Source of the DNA: an uncultured Clostridia bacterium
GTDB lineage: Bacteria; Bacillota; Clostridia; Christensenellales; Borkfalkiaceae
Reading direction: 5' to 3'
Assembly: GCA_947628675.1 (NCBI GenBank)
Contig: CANRAR010000004.1
Coordinates: 62,001-126,000 of the forward strand
DNA: 64,000 nt
The notes below the pieces were generated by a model. That model worked only from the letters and a program-made list of their open reading frames with translations, did no database searches and was not told the DNA's origin. The position numbers were made by a program, and so were the translations under genes. Positions 56,470-64,000 of this stretch are shown here, piece by piece (positions within the stretch are counted from its first letter, which is position 1; every line of letters starts with the position of its first letter).

Positions 56470-57272
56470 TGCACGAGCCCCCTTTCCAGCAAAATATCTG
56501 CAATTTTCGCAAACGCCGCGGGAGAGAGCGTCTCACCGCGCGCCCCTTCGGGCACTCCCGCCGCGCTCAATATTTCCCGCGCCGCGCCGCGCTCGATGCT
56601 TGCCGCGTTCATCAAATTGTTCTCGAGCGTCTTTCGTCTGCTCGAAAACGCCAGCCGCACGGCAAAGCGGTACGCCTTTTCGCTCTTTACGGCGACCCCG
56701 CCTTCAAAATCCACCCGCACCACCGCCGAATCCACATTGGGGCGGGGAATGAACATCGTCCGCGGCACCGTTCTCGTCATGCGCGCCGTGCCCTTGAGGG
56801 AGAGCGCCGCCGTAATGGCGCCGTAGTCGGGCGTATTCTCCCGCGCGCACAGCCGCCGCGCGACCTCCTCCTGCACCATCACGGTGAGCCCGCGGCACCC
56901 TTTCGCCTCCTCGCAAAAGCGCATGAGAACGGGCGTCGTGATGTAGTATGGAAGATTTGCGACGACGCGGTACTCGCCGAGTTCCTTTTCAAGCCGCGCC
57001 ATGTCCTCGCGCATGAAGTCGCGGAACACGACCTCCACGTTCTCCAAGCCCGCAAGCGTCTGCGCCAAGATGGGCTTCAACTCGGCGTCTATTTCATACG
57101 CGACAACGCGCCTCGCCCTTCTTGCGAGCGCCCGCGTGAGCGCCCCCGCGCCCGCGCCGATCTCCAAGACAGTCGCAGTCTCATCCACGCCCGCATCCCG
57201 CGCGATGGCGTCGAGCAAGTTTTCATCGGTCAGAAAATTCTGCCCGTACTTTTTTTTGAAGCGAAATTCCAT
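56466..57272 (-). CDS. rsmA: 16S rRNA dimethyladenosine transferase
   Basis: The 268-residue product starts at ATG 57272 behind GAGGAA. KKYGQNFLTDENLLDAIARD and VLEIGAGAGALTRALARRA are the KsgA/RsmA opening and SAM site, NLPYYITTPVLM is motif IV, and FIPRPNVDSAVVRV follows. It dimethylates two adenines in the 3' end of 16S rRNA. It follows the radical SAM gene after 95 bases that contain a hairpin. Confidence 0.96.
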   Translation of the reverse strand: MEFRFKKKYGQNFLTDENLLDAIARDAGVDETATVLEIGAGAGALTRALARRARRVVAYEIDAELKPILAQTLAGLENVEVVFRDFMREDMARLEKELGEYRVVANLPYYITTPVLMRFCEEAKGCRGLTVMVQEEVARRLCARENTPDYGAITAALSLKGTARMTRTVPRTMFIPRPNVDSAVVRVDFEGGVAVKSEKAYRFAVRLAFSSRRKTLENNLMNAASIERGAAREILSAAGVPEGARGETLSPAAFAKIADILLERGLVQ

Positions 57273-57338
57273 TCATTTCCTCACAATTTTCGCCCCGCGC
57301 CGCACACACTGCAAGCGAGGGAGCGACCCTCCTCACCG

Positions 57339-57366
57339 AGGAAAAGCAAGGAGCCTTGCGGCTCCT
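57339..57366 (-). terminator. Hairpin between the radical SAM gene and rsmA
   Basis: AAGGAGCC-GCAA-GGCTCCTT on the minus strand with CTTTTCC after it. It may partly terminate the metG operon. Confidence 0.55.
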
Positions 57367-57367
57367 T

Positions 57368-57958
57368 TTAGTCTATCATGGGGCGGACGCGGAGCGGGAT
57401 CCCCACTTCCTCCGCGATTTTTCTGCACTGTTCCACCTTTTCCGCGCCGATGCAGTCCACCACGGAGAACCACGCGTTGAGCCCCTCTTTTTTGCAGTCG
57501 CGGGCAAATTGCAGAAGTCCCTCGAACGCCCCTTCTACCTGCGGCTGGCACAGCGCGTCGTACTCCTCCTTTGTGGGCGCGTTGAGGGAGATGTTGATGC
57601 CGTCGAGTTCGCCCTTCAGTTCGGGCGCAATATTCCTGCTCGCGAGGAGCGACCCGTGCCCGTTGGTGTTGAGGCGGGTCTTGCCGCCGTGCGCGTGGAC
57701 GTAGTCGCAAATTTCCAGCATATCCGCAAGCCTTTCCGTGGGCTCGCCGAAGCCGCAAAATACGATCTCGGCGTACTTCTTGGGTTCGCCGATGGCATTT
57801 TTCACCGTCTCCACGGAGGGCTCGCCGCCCTTCAACCACAGGGCATAGCCCTCGTACGTCTCCTTGCCGTTGCGCACACAAAAGGTACAGCGGTTGGAGC
57901 AGCGGTTGGTGAGATTGATATAGAGATTTTCTCCGATTTGATAGGTGTAGGTATCCAT
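57368..57958 (-). CDS. TatD-associated radical SAM protein
   Basis: The 196-residue product MDTYTYQIGENLYINLTNRCSNRCTFCVRNGKE has the CxxxCxxC cluster motif at residues 20-27. GGEPSVETVK, FCGFGEPTERL and TRLNTNGHGSL mark the SAM pocket. It belongs to the short radical SAM proteins found directly behind tatD in Clostridia; their reaction is not established. It starts one base after the tatD stop (TAAGATG). Confidence 0.92.
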   Translation of the reverse strand: MDTYTYQIGENLYINLTNRCSNRCTFCVRNGKETYEGYALWLKGGEPSVETVKNAIGEPKKYAEIVFCGFGEPTERLADMLEICDYVHAHGGKTRLNTNGHGSLLASRNIAPELKGELDGINISLNAPTKEEYDALCQPQVEGAFEGLLQFARDCKKEGLNAWFSVVDCIGAEKVEQCRKIAEEVGIPLRVRPMID

Positions 57959-57959
57959 C

Positions 57960-58712
57960 TTATTTCAGCTTTTTGAACAGCGTTTTCGCGTTTTTCTCGA
58001 TTTGCGCGGCGAGCGCTTCCACGCTTTCGCCCCGAATTTCGGCGAGCCGCCGCACGATGACGGGGATATTCGCGGGCGTGTTTTTCTCCCCGCGGAACGG
58101 GCTCAAATAGGGGCTGTCCGTCTCAGTGAGGAGTCTCTCCGCGGGACAAATTTCCGCCGCCTCCACGGCGCGGCGGGCGTTCTTGAAGCACACCGTCCCG
58201 CCGAAGGAAAAATACGCGCCCAACTCCGCGAACGCCGCGAGGTTCTCCGCCCCGTACGAATAGCAGTGCATCAAAAACCCGTGCGAAAGACATCCCTTAT
58301 GCGCGCGCAAAATTTCCAATGTATCGGCGCAGGCGTCGCGCGAGTGGATCTGCACGGGCAGTCCAAGCCAATCCGCCGCCTCGAGTTGCGCCTCGAACAT
58401 TCTCTTCTGCGCCTCTTTCGTCTCCGTGCCGTAGTGGTAATCGAGCCCGATCTCCCCCACACCCACGCACCTTTCATGCGCCGCGAGGGAGCGAAAAAGC
58501 GCAAAGTCTATCTCCGCTTCCGCAAATTCGGGGTGAACGCCCACGGTGAAGAACGCGCCCCCGTGCGCTTCGCAAAACGCCATGTGCCACGCGGCGTGTT
58601 CAAGCGTGTCCGCGGCGAGGATGACAGTATCTACGCCCGCCGCCCGTATCTTCTCCCATTCGGCGGGGAATGCGTACCCCTCGTCCGCAAAATGGGCGTG
58701 AACGTCGATCAT
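57960..58712 (-). CDS. tatD: TatD-family metal-dependent deoxyribonuclease
   Basis: The start is ATG 58712 (MIDVHAHFADEGY), overlapping the metG stop as ATGA. The 250-residue product has the metal ligands DVHAHF, the glutamate in GVGEIGLDYHYG, IHSRDA, MHCYS and the aspartate in TETDSPYLSPFRG. It should act as a 3'-5' exonuclease or hydrolase on nucleic acid ends. The metG-tatD order is common in Firmicutes. Confidence 0.95.
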   Translation of the reverse strand: MIDVHAHFADEGYAFPAEWEKIRAAGVDTVILAADTLEHAAWHMAFCEAHGGAFFTVGVHPEFAEAEIDFALFRSLAAHERCVGVGEIGLDYHYGTETKEAQKRMFEAQLEAADWLGLPVQIHSRDACADTLEILRAHKGCLSHGFLMHCYSYGAENLAAFAELGAYFSFGGTVCFKNARRAVEAAEICPAERLLTETDSPYLSPFRGEKNTPANIPVIVRRLAEIRGESVEALAAQIEKNAKTLFKKLK

Positions 58713-60661
58713 CGCACGGTCGCCCCGCTCTCCACGGCCTTCTCGGGCGAGACGAGCGCGAGCCCGCCCTTGCCGTCGTCGGCGCACAAAATCATGCCCT
58801 CGGAGAGCACCCCGCACAGTTTTACGGGCTTTAAGTTGGTGACGACGACGACCTTTTTGCCCACCATCTCCTCGGGGGTATAGAATTTGGCGATGCCCGA
58901 GACGACCGAGCGCACTTCGCCGCCGATCTTCACCGTCTCGTGCAGCAGTTTTTCGCTCTTTGCGACTTTTTCACACGCGATGACCTCGCCCACTTTGAGT
59001 TCCACCTTTCCGAACTCGTCGATGGAAATCTCGGGCTTTTTCGCTATCCCCCTCCCCTCAGGGGTGGGGGACACAGGGGGAGGGGTGCCACCCTTCTTCA
59101 CCGCCTTCTCCACTTCGGCGAGTTCCTTCTTGATGTCGATGCGCGGGAAGATGGGCGGCAGTTTCACGACCTCCGCACCCTCTTTGAGCGCGCCGAATTT
59201 CAAAGTCTCGAACCCCGCATTTTCGTCGCACGAAAAACTCTTCAGGATGAGCGCGGGCGCCTTCGTCAAAAACGGCTTCAACAGAATGGCGCAGATGCGG
59301 CACACCTCGGCGAGGTTGTAGAGAACGGCTCCCAGCCGCTCCCTCTTTGCGGGGTCTTTGGCTAAAATCCACGGCGTCGTCTCGTCGATATATTTATTAG
59401 CGCGCGCGACGACTTCAAACACCGCCTCCAAGGCATCGGGGGCGTTGAGCCGCGCCATCGCGTCCTTCACCTTTTCAAACGCGCCCTCCGCGAGCGCGAT
59501 GAGTTCGCCATCCGTCCCCTCGACCTTCCCCCGCGCGGGCAGGGTGCCGAAGTTCTGCACGATCATCGCCGCCGTGCGGGAGACGAGATTTCCTAGATCA
59601 TTTGCAAGGTCGGCGTTCACGCGGAGGAGAAACCGCTCCGTCGTGTACTCGCCGTCACTGCCGAACGGAATTTCGCGCAACAGGTAATAGCGCACCGCGT
59701 CGGCGCCGTAGCGCTTGACGAGTTCGTAGGGGTCGGTAAGTTCGGGGCGGGCGTTCTCCTTGCTCTTGGAGAGCTTCTCTCCACCGATCAGGAGCCACCC
59801 ATGTCCGTAGATCTGCCTCGGCAACGGCTCCCCGAGCGCCATCAGAATGGCAGGCCAGATGATGGCATGGAAGCGCACGATCTCCTTTCCAACCATGTGC
59901 AGATCGGCGGGCCAATACTTCTTGTAGAGCCCATCCTCTGCGCCGTAGCCGAGCGCCGTCACGTAGTTGGAGAGCGCGTCGATCCACACATACGCCGTAT
60001 GCTTGGGGTCGAAGGGGAGCGGCACGCCCCACTTTACCGTGGTGCGGGAGACGGAGAGGTCTGTAAGCCCCGCCTTCAAGAAGTTGTTCACCATCTCGTT
60101 GACGCGCGACTTGGGCTGCAAAAATTCGGGGTGCTCCTCGTAGTGTTTGAGGAGCGCGGGCGCATATTTGGAGAGGCGGAAGAAGTAACTTTCCTCCTTT
60201 TGAAGGGTGACGTCCCTACCGCAGTCGGGGCACTTGCCGCCGACGAGTTGCGCCTCCGTCCAGAACGATTCGCACGGTGTGCAGTAGTAGCCCTCGTACT
60301 CGGCCTTGTAGATGTCCCCGCTCTCGTAGAGTTTTTGGTAGATATATTGCACCGCCTTCACATGGTCGTCGTCCGTCGTGCGGATGAAGCGGTCGTACTC
60401 GACGTCGAGAAGCCGCCACATATCCTTGAGTTCGGCAACGAGCGGGTCGATGAATTCGCGGGGCGTGATGCCGCGCTTGGCGGCCTCCTTTTCCACCTTT
60501 TGGCCGTGCTCGTCGGTGCCCGTGAGGAAAAATACGTCCTCCCCCATGAGTTTGTGGAAGCGCGCCAAGGCGTCGCAGATGACCGTCGTGTAGCAGTGGC
60601 CGATGTGCCAGTTGCCGCTCGGATAGTAGATGGGCGTCGTGATGTAGTACTTCTTTGCCAT
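58709..60661 (-). CDS. metG: Methionine--tRNA ligase
   Basis: The 650-residue product has HIGH as GNWHIGH, a zinc knuckle (CTPCESFW...CPDCGRD), KMSKS as GEKLSKSKEN, the anticodon-binding helices and a C-terminal EMAP/Trbp111-like tRNA-binding domain (FGKVELKVGEVIACE, LKPVKLCGVLSEGM). Between these, near residues 525-540, a Gly/Pro-rich linker (KKGGTPPPVSPTPEGRG) is encoded by a GC-rich palindrome. It charges initiator and elongator tRNA-Met. It is first in an operon with tatD and the radical SAM gene. Confidence 0.97.
   Translation of the reverse strand: MAKKYYITTPIYYPSGNWHIGHCYTTVICDALARFHKLMGEDVFFLTGTDEHGQKVEKEAAKRGITPREFIDPLVAELKDMWRLLDVEYDRFIRTTDDDHVKAVQYIYQKLYESGDIYKAEYEGYYCTPCESFWTEAQLVGGKCPDCGRDVTLQKEESYFFRLSKYAPALLKHYEEHPEFLQPKSRVNEMVNNFLKAGLTDLSVSRTTVKWGVPLPFDPKHTAYVWIDALSNYVTALGYGAEDGLYKKYWPADLHMVGKEIVRFHAIIWPAILMALGEPLPRQIYGHGWLLIGGEKLSKSKENARPELTDPYELVKRYGADAVRYYLLREIPFGSDGEYTTERFLLRVNADLANDLGNLVSRTAAMIVQNFGTLPARGKVEGTDGELIALAEGAFEKVKDAMARLNAPDALEAVFEVVARANKYIDETTPWILAKDPAKRERLGAVLYNLAEVCRICAILLKPFLTKAPALILKSFSCDENAGFETLKFGALKEGAEVVKLPPIFPRIDIKKELAEVEKAVKKGGTPPPVSPTPEGRGIAKKPEISIDEFGKVELKVGEVIACEKVAKSEKLLHETVKIGGEVRSVVSGIAKFYTPEEMVGKKVVVVTNLKPVKLCGVLSEGMILCADDGKGGLALVSPEKAVESGATVR
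59048..59085. repeat. Palindrome inside the metG linker
   Basis: CCCCCTCCCC (59048-59057) and GGGGGAGGGG (59076-59085) are perfect complements. They are in frame with metG and encode a Pro/Gly/Thr-rich insert. The style resembles the C/G-rich intergenic hairpins at 60753-60815 and 20101-20153. Confidence 0.6.
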
Positions 60662-60680
60662 AATTTACCTCGTTTTTTCC

Positions 60681-60709
60681 ATTATAGCGCAACTTGGTGG
60701 AAAAGTAAA
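60681..60709 (-). promoter_or_regulatory. Promoter of the metG operon
   Basis: Minus-strand TTTACT (60709-60704), a 17-bp spacer and TATAAT (60686-60681). A C/G-rich hairpin repeat (CCCCCTTTGAAGGGGG, near 60757-60772) lies further upstream. Confidence 0.7.
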
Positions 60710-60840
60710 ATCTTTTTGCCCCACTTGGGAGAAGGAGCACTCCGCTTTCCCGCCTGCCCCCTTTGAAGGGGGCGGGTGGCGCGGCATTGCCGCGTCAGGT
60801 GGGGGTTGTCCCCCAATTTCCAAAAATTTGCCCACATCGC

Positions 60841-60869
60841 TTGCAAATTATTTTCCCCCGTGGTAGAAT
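60841..60869 (+). promoter_or_regulatory. Promoter of the binding-protein gene
   Basis: TTGCAA (60841-60846), a 17-bp spacer and TAGAAT (60864-60869). RNA would start at about 60876, at the foot of the long hairpin. Confidence 0.75.
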
Positions 60870-60873
60870 GAAC

Positions 60874-61011
60874 TTGCGACACAATAGAATACTAACCATA
60901 TAAAGATACAACGGCGTCGGTGTATCCTTATACCTTATATGGTTAGTTATTGTGTCGCAACAATTCGGGGATACTCGAAGCGGGCGCCTCGGATTGAGGC
61001 GCCCTTATTTT
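60874..61011 (+). promoter_or_regulatory. Candidate attenuating leader RNA, copy 1
   Basis: An 87-nt hairpin comes first. TTGCGACACAATA (60874-60886) pairs with TATTGTGTCGCAA, then ACTAACCATATAA pairs with TTATATGGTTAGT (13 bp each, separated by a GAAT bulge), capped by ATACA/TGTAT and loop ACGGCGTCGG. About 20 nt later lies a terminator, GGGCGCCTC-GGATT-GAGGCGCCC-TTATTTT (60982-61011). It ends 29 bases before the start codon, so readthrough must be controlled. The loop GGCGTC (60913-60918) could pair with GGCGCC of the terminator. No known riboswitch or T-box signature was recognised. Confidence 0.6.
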
Positions 61012-61040
61012 ACCCGCAAAAATCAGAAAGGAGAAAAGCA

Positions 61041-62600
61041 ATGAAACGGATTTTGGCAGTCTTGCTTGCCTTTGTTACCGCGTTCTGCCTGTGCTTTGGG
61101 CTTGTGGCTTGCGGCGGCAAAGTCGGAAACAACAACAGCGCTGTTGACGGCGGTGGCGGCAACGGCGGCGGCGGTGCCGGCGGCGGTGGTGGTGGAGCCG
61201 GTGGAGGCGGCGGCGGTGCCGGAGGAGGCGGAGACAATAAGCAGAAGCCCGACTTCGTCATGCCCGAGGGCGGCTTCGATACGAGCAAGCCCGTCACCAT
61301 TACCTTCTACCACACCATGAACCAAAATCTTCGCATGGTACTCGATTCCGCCATCGAGAAGTTCACCGAGATGTACCCCAACATCACGGTGAAGCACAAG
61401 CAGATCGGCGACTATGACGACGTACGCTATCAGATCATCACCGAGATCAAAGCGGGCAACCAGCCCAACATCGCGTACTGCTGGCTCGACCACGTCGCGG
61501 ACTTCAACACCTACAAGGCAGTCCAACCGCTCGACAATTTCCTCGCAGACGGCGCATACAGCGATTTGAAAGTCACGCAGGCGGACGGCACGAAAGTCCC
61601 TCTCAACATGACGGCACAGGAGCAGGCAAATTTCATTGAGGCGTTCTTGGCTGAGGGCAAGCAATTCGGGGACGGCAGCACGATGTACACGCTTCCCATC
61701 TGCAAGTCCACCGAAGTCCTCTATTACAATGTAGATTTCTTCCGTGATAACAACCTGACCGTTCCCACAACGTGGGACGAGATGGAAGAGGTCTGTGAGC
61801 AGATCAAAGAGATTGCCCCCGACGATTTTGCGTTCGGATACGATTCCGAGTCCAACTGGTTCATCACCATGTGCGAGCAGATGAAAGTTTCGACGGGCAA
61901 AGAGTACTACACCTCCTCCACGGGCACCAAGTATTTGTTCGATAACGAGAAGACCCGCGAATTCGTACAGCGTTTCAAGGGTTGGTACGATAACGGCTAC
62001 TTCACCACGAGAGCCCTTTATAGCAACAAGTACACCTCGACCCTCTTCACGGCGGCTTCGGGCGAAAAGTGCTATATGTGCATCGGCTCTTCTGCGGGTG
62101 CGAAAAACCAAGTGCCTACTGGGAATACGTTTGAAGTCGGCATCAAGCCCATTCCCCAACTCGATCCCGCACATCCCAAGGTAATTTCGCAGGGGCCTTC
62201 CGTCTGCATCTTCAAGAATGAGGATCCTCAGAAAGTCCTTGCAAGTTGGCTGCTCGTCAAGTATCTTACGACGAACATTCCGTTCCAGGCGCAGTTCGCT
62301 ACGACCTCCGGCTATGTTCCCGTCTTAAAGCAGGATGTTATGCTCACCAACGCGACGTATGCCGACCTTCTCTCCAAAGCCGACGGCGGCGATCACATTG
62401 CCGCGCTTTCGCAGAAAGTTTGTATGGGGCAGACGGCGGCTTACTATACGTCTCCCGCGTTCCCCGGCTCCTCCAAGGCGCGCGAGCAGGTGGGGCTTCT
62501 GATGTGGGCAGTGTTCAGCAACAGCAAGTCGCTCGATACGGCGTTTGCGGATGCCATTGACGAGTGCAAATACGCGTATCCCTCGGAACCGTCCGCATAA
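61041..62600 (+). CDS. ABC-transporter solute-binding lipoprotein (family 1, sugar type)
   Basis: The start is ATG 61041 behind AAAGGAG. The 519-residue product has a lipoprotein signal peptide (lipobox LVAC, Cys 24) and a very glycine-rich linker (residues 37-66). The family 1 binding-protein fold follows: PVTITFYHTMNQNLRMVLDSAIEKF, YPNITVKHKQIGDYDD, LPICKSTEVLYYNVDFF, VISQGPSVCIFKNEDP. Such proteins bring oligosaccharides to an ABC importer, but no permease or ATPase gene is adjacent in this window. The gene is placed behind the attenuating leader. Confidence 0.93.
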   Translation: MKRILAVLLAFVTAFCLCFGLVACGGKVGNNNSAVDGGGGNGGGGAGGGGGGAGGGGGGAGGGGDNKQKPDFVMPEGGFDTSKPVTITFYHTMNQNLRMVLDSAIEKFTEMYPNITVKHKQIGDYDDVRYQIITEIKAGNQPNIAYCWLDHVADFNTYKAVQPLDNFLADGAYSDLKVTQADGTKVPLNMTAQEQANFIEAFLAEGKQFGDGSTMYTLPICKSTEVLYYNVDFFRDNNLTVPTTWDEMEEVCEQIKEIAPDDFAFGYDSESNWFITMCEQMKVSTGKEYYTSSTGTKYLFDNEKTREFVQRFKGWYDNGYFTTRALYSNKYTSTLFTAASGEKCYMCIGSSAGAKNQVPTGNTFEVGIKPIPQLDPAHPKVISQGPSVCIFKNEDPQKVLASWLLVKYLTTNIPFQAQFATTSGYVPVLKQDVMLTNATYADLLSKADGGDHIAALSQKVCMGQTAAYYTSPAFPGSSKAREQVGLLMWAVFSNSKSLDTAFADAIDECKYAYPSEPSA

Positions 62601-62621
62601 AACTTTTCCGCACCCCTCTGC

Positions 62622-62659
62622 GCCCCGCGGCGTTCGCCGCGGGGCGTATTTTTATTTTC
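62622..62659 (+). terminator. Terminator of the binding-protein gene
   Basis: CGCCCCGCGGC-GTTC-GCCGCGGGGCG followed by TATTTTTATTTT. Confidence 0.93.
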
Positions 62660-62701
62660 GCCGCCCGCCCCCCACAATTTCCAAAAATTTGCCCATACCG
62701 C

Positions 62702-62730
62702 TTGCAAATTATTTCCCCTCGTGGTAGAAT
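62702..62730 (+). promoter_or_regulatory. Promoter of the LRR lipoprotein gene
   Basis: TTGCAA (62702-62707), a 17-bp spacer and TAGAAT (62725-62730), equivalent to copy 1. Confidence 0.75.
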
Positions 62731-62734
62731 GAAC

Positions 62735-62871
62735 TTGCGACACAATAGAATACTAACCATATAAAGATACAACGGCGTCGGTGTATCCTTATACCTTATA
62801 TGGTTAGTTATTGTGTCGCAACAATTCGGGGATACTCGAAGCGGGCGCCTCGGATTGAGGCGTCCTTATTT
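62735..62871 (+). promoter_or_regulatory. Candidate attenuating leader RNA, copy 2
   Basis: The same 87-nt hairpin precedes the terminator GGGCGCCTC-GGATT-GAGGCGTCC-TTATTTT (62843-62871). The single C-to-T change in the terminator turns one G-C pair into G-U, so the fold is kept. It ends about 30 bases before the start codon. Confidence 0.6.
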
Positions 62872-62900
62872 TGCCCGAAAAAACGAAAAGGAGAAAAAAC

Positions 62901-64000
62901 ATGAAACGCAAACTTTTGACGGTGCTGCTCGCGCTTGTCGCCGCACTCTGTCTCTGCCTCGGCCTCGCCGCTTGTGGAAGAAGCAACGAAGACGACGGGC
63001 ATGAGCACGTCTACACCGTAGAAAACAAGTGCTCGATCTGCGGCAAGGAATGGGAGTATACCAAATCGGATGCGCTGGAATACACGAAGGTCGTGTTGGA
63101 CGGCGTGGAGGGATACGACGTCCGCTTCGGAGTATTTCTTACGGTAAATGTCACATATGATTCGCAGGGATTTCCCACAAATATTGAGCAAATACCGATC
63201 GGCAAGGAACTCGAAGGCGAAGAAGTTGTGTTCCCCTACGGCTACAACGGTCTCCCCGTCATCAGCATCGGGCGGTTTTATCCCTGTATGTCGGATACAG
63301 TCAAACATATTACCGTGCCCAAGTCCATTCTCTCGTTCGGGCAGAGCATAACCTATCAAAACGGTACGCGCGGCGCATTCCATTGCACGGCGTTGGAGAA
63401 ACTCGATCTCCCCGACGGGCTTCCCGTACTTACGCGTCAAGAAATTTCGGCCGATAATGAAGCCACAGTCAATACGGCTTTCCCTCTGTGTTATAACACA
63501 TTGTTCTACGATGGCGGAGTGGGCGGGGAATCCTGTCCGCTCTATGAGGATCCCCAATACCGCGAGAACGGCGCGCTGTACATCGGCAACTATTTGTTTG
63601 AGGCAGACTTTGATGAGCCCGTCGAAAATTATACCGTTAAGGACGGGACAAAGGTCGTCATAAGTCTCCGCGGTGCAAAGCACGTCGTTTTGCCCGACAG
63701 CGTGGAGATAATCGCGCAAGGCGCGTTCAGGAATTCAAGCCTTGAAAGCATCGAGGTAGGAAGCGGCATTGAAGAAATCGGAGGTTATGTCTTTAATTGG
63801 TCTAACCTTACGAGCATCACCCTGCCCGATAAACCCATTTCTATCGGGCAGGGTGCGTTTATGCAAACGCCATTCTTTGAGAATAAAGAAAATTGGGAAT
63901 ATCTCGGCGAAAAAAGTGCCGATAATTATACTTCCAGTCTTCTTTGCATCGGAAACCACCTGATTTATTTCGCTTGTAGCGCATTCACTCCGTCTTTTGA
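62901..64000 (+). CDS. BspA-like leucine-rich-repeat lipoprotein (3' part outside window)
   Basis: The frame starts at ATG 62901 behind AAAAGGAG and is open to the window edge (about 366 codons). It encodes a lipoprotein signal peptide much like that of the preceding gene (MKRKLLTVLLALVAALCLCL, lipobox LAAC). A CSICGKEW zinc-like pair follows near residue 48. From about residue 270, BspA-type LRR_5 repeats appear (HVVLPDSVEIIAQGAFRNSS, IEVGSGIEEIGGYVF, SITLPDKPISIGQGAF). Such proteins are exposed on the surface and mediate binding. The C-terminus is unknown. Confidence 0.88.
   Translation, partial: MKRKLLTVLLALVAALCLCLGLAACGRSNEDDGHEHVYTVENKCSICGKEWEYTKSDALEYTKVVLDGVEGYDVRFGVFLTVNVTYDSQGFPTNIEQIPIGKELEGEEVVFPYGYNGLPVISIGRFYPCMSDTVKHITVPKSILSFGQSITYQNGTRGAFHCTALEKLDLPDGLPVLTRQEISADNEATVNTAFPLCYNTLFYDGGVGGESCPLYEDPQYRENGALYIGNYLFEADFDEPVENYTVKDGTKVVISLRGAKHVVLPDSVEIIAQGAFRNSSLESIEVGSGIEEIGGYVFNWSNLTSITLPDKPISIGQGAFMQTPFFENKENWEYLGEKSADNYTSSLLCIGNHLIYFACSAFTPSF

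Larger units (their letters stand above)
60815..61016 (+). repeat. 200-bp leader duplication, copy 1
   Basis: It aligns with 62675-62876 over its whole length. Positions 60859-61001 are identical to 62720-62862 (143 nt). Differences fall in the upstream AT-rich part and in the terminator's 3' arm. Confidence 0.93.
62675..62876 (+). repeat. 200-bp leader duplication, copy 2
   Basis: This is the second copy of 60815-61016, again ending just before a lipoprotein gene. Both the promoter and the terminator are retained. Confidence 0.93.

Noticed and set aside
60682..60882. Small minus-strand frames starting M-S-Q-V-H-S-T-T, present in both leader copies
   Set aside because: Their similarity follows from the leader duplication; they run antisense to the promoter and have no ribosome site.
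60874..60960. A MITE-type transposon (terminal inverted repeats TTGCGACACAATA)
   Set aside because: Both copies also share the promoter and terminator outside the inverted repeat, with no target-site duplication, so a duplicated leader fits better.
60841..61040. A second T-box leader
   Set aside because: No T-box core such as the GGTGGTACCGCG seen before pheS, and the downstream genes are surface lipoproteins, not tRNA ligases or amino-acid genes.

Overview
The window looks like chromosomal DNA of an uncultured, anaerobic, gut-type member of the Clostridia (Bacillota), of the Christensenellales or Borkfalkia sort. The reasons are a Phe T-box leader, consensus sigma-A promoters (often with an exact 17-bp spacer), strong GGAGG ribosome binding sites, many lipobox lipoproteins, a ferredoxin-linked split glutamate synthase, pyruvate phosphate dikinase, EFR1-type ferredoxins and a high GC content. 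This placement is an inference from gene content. No rRNA or tRNA gene was found.

Layout. 1-15.7 kb is a redox region, almost all on the minus strand. A promoter at 3858-3886 drives an epimerase, an EFR1 flavodoxin-ferredoxin, an azoreductase-like protein, an FMN reductase and the start of an inorganic pyrophosphatase. A second unit (5.4-4.1 kb) holds a GNAT acetyltransferase and another EFR1 protein. A hemolysin III homologue, a zinc-ribbon protein and a YcjF-like membrane protein follow. From 15.66 back to 8.7 kb lies a nine-gene cluster headed by a MarR regulator: flavodoxin, FMN reductase, Fe-S aldo/keto reductase, exported LRR-flavodoxin, flavin reductase, CMD-cupin, ABM monooxygenase, cyclophilin-like lipoprotein and exported flavodoxin. 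It reads as a quinone/electrophile stress module.

15.8-32 kb: pheST with its T-box; a five-gene split glutamate synthase operon (25.2-20.2 kb); comF beside an XRE regulator; a repeat-rich island (26.3-28.0 kb) with two XRE regulators that share a C-terminal tail; the ppx-maf-mreB-like operon; and two half-size TauE/SafE permease genes. 32-49 kb: a 1211-residue surface lipoprotein, the serS-exonuclease-rsmF-like operon, a P-type ATPase, a type II restriction-modification pair of lower GC content, and ppdK followed by a relic of its own 3' end. 49-64 kb: a SecB-like chaperone, a purine permease unit, hydrolases, an NlpC/P60 lipoprotein, a PHP phosphatase that appears to be leaderless, the metG-tatD-radical SAM-rsmA-glutaredoxin run, and two lipoprotein genes.

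The most unusual signal is at the right end. Two unrelated lipoprotein genes (a sugar-ABC-type binding protein and a BspA-like LRR protein) are each preceded by the same ~200-bp leader. It holds a promoter, an 87-nt hairpin and an intrinsic terminator ahead of the start codon, and 143 nt are identical between the copies. It looks like a duplicated attenuating RNA leader of unknown type. Other notable items are an A8 tract that puts the LRR-flavodoxin signal peptide out of frame, two families of intergenic palindromes with conserved flanks and variable stems, and a palindrome embedded in frame in metG.
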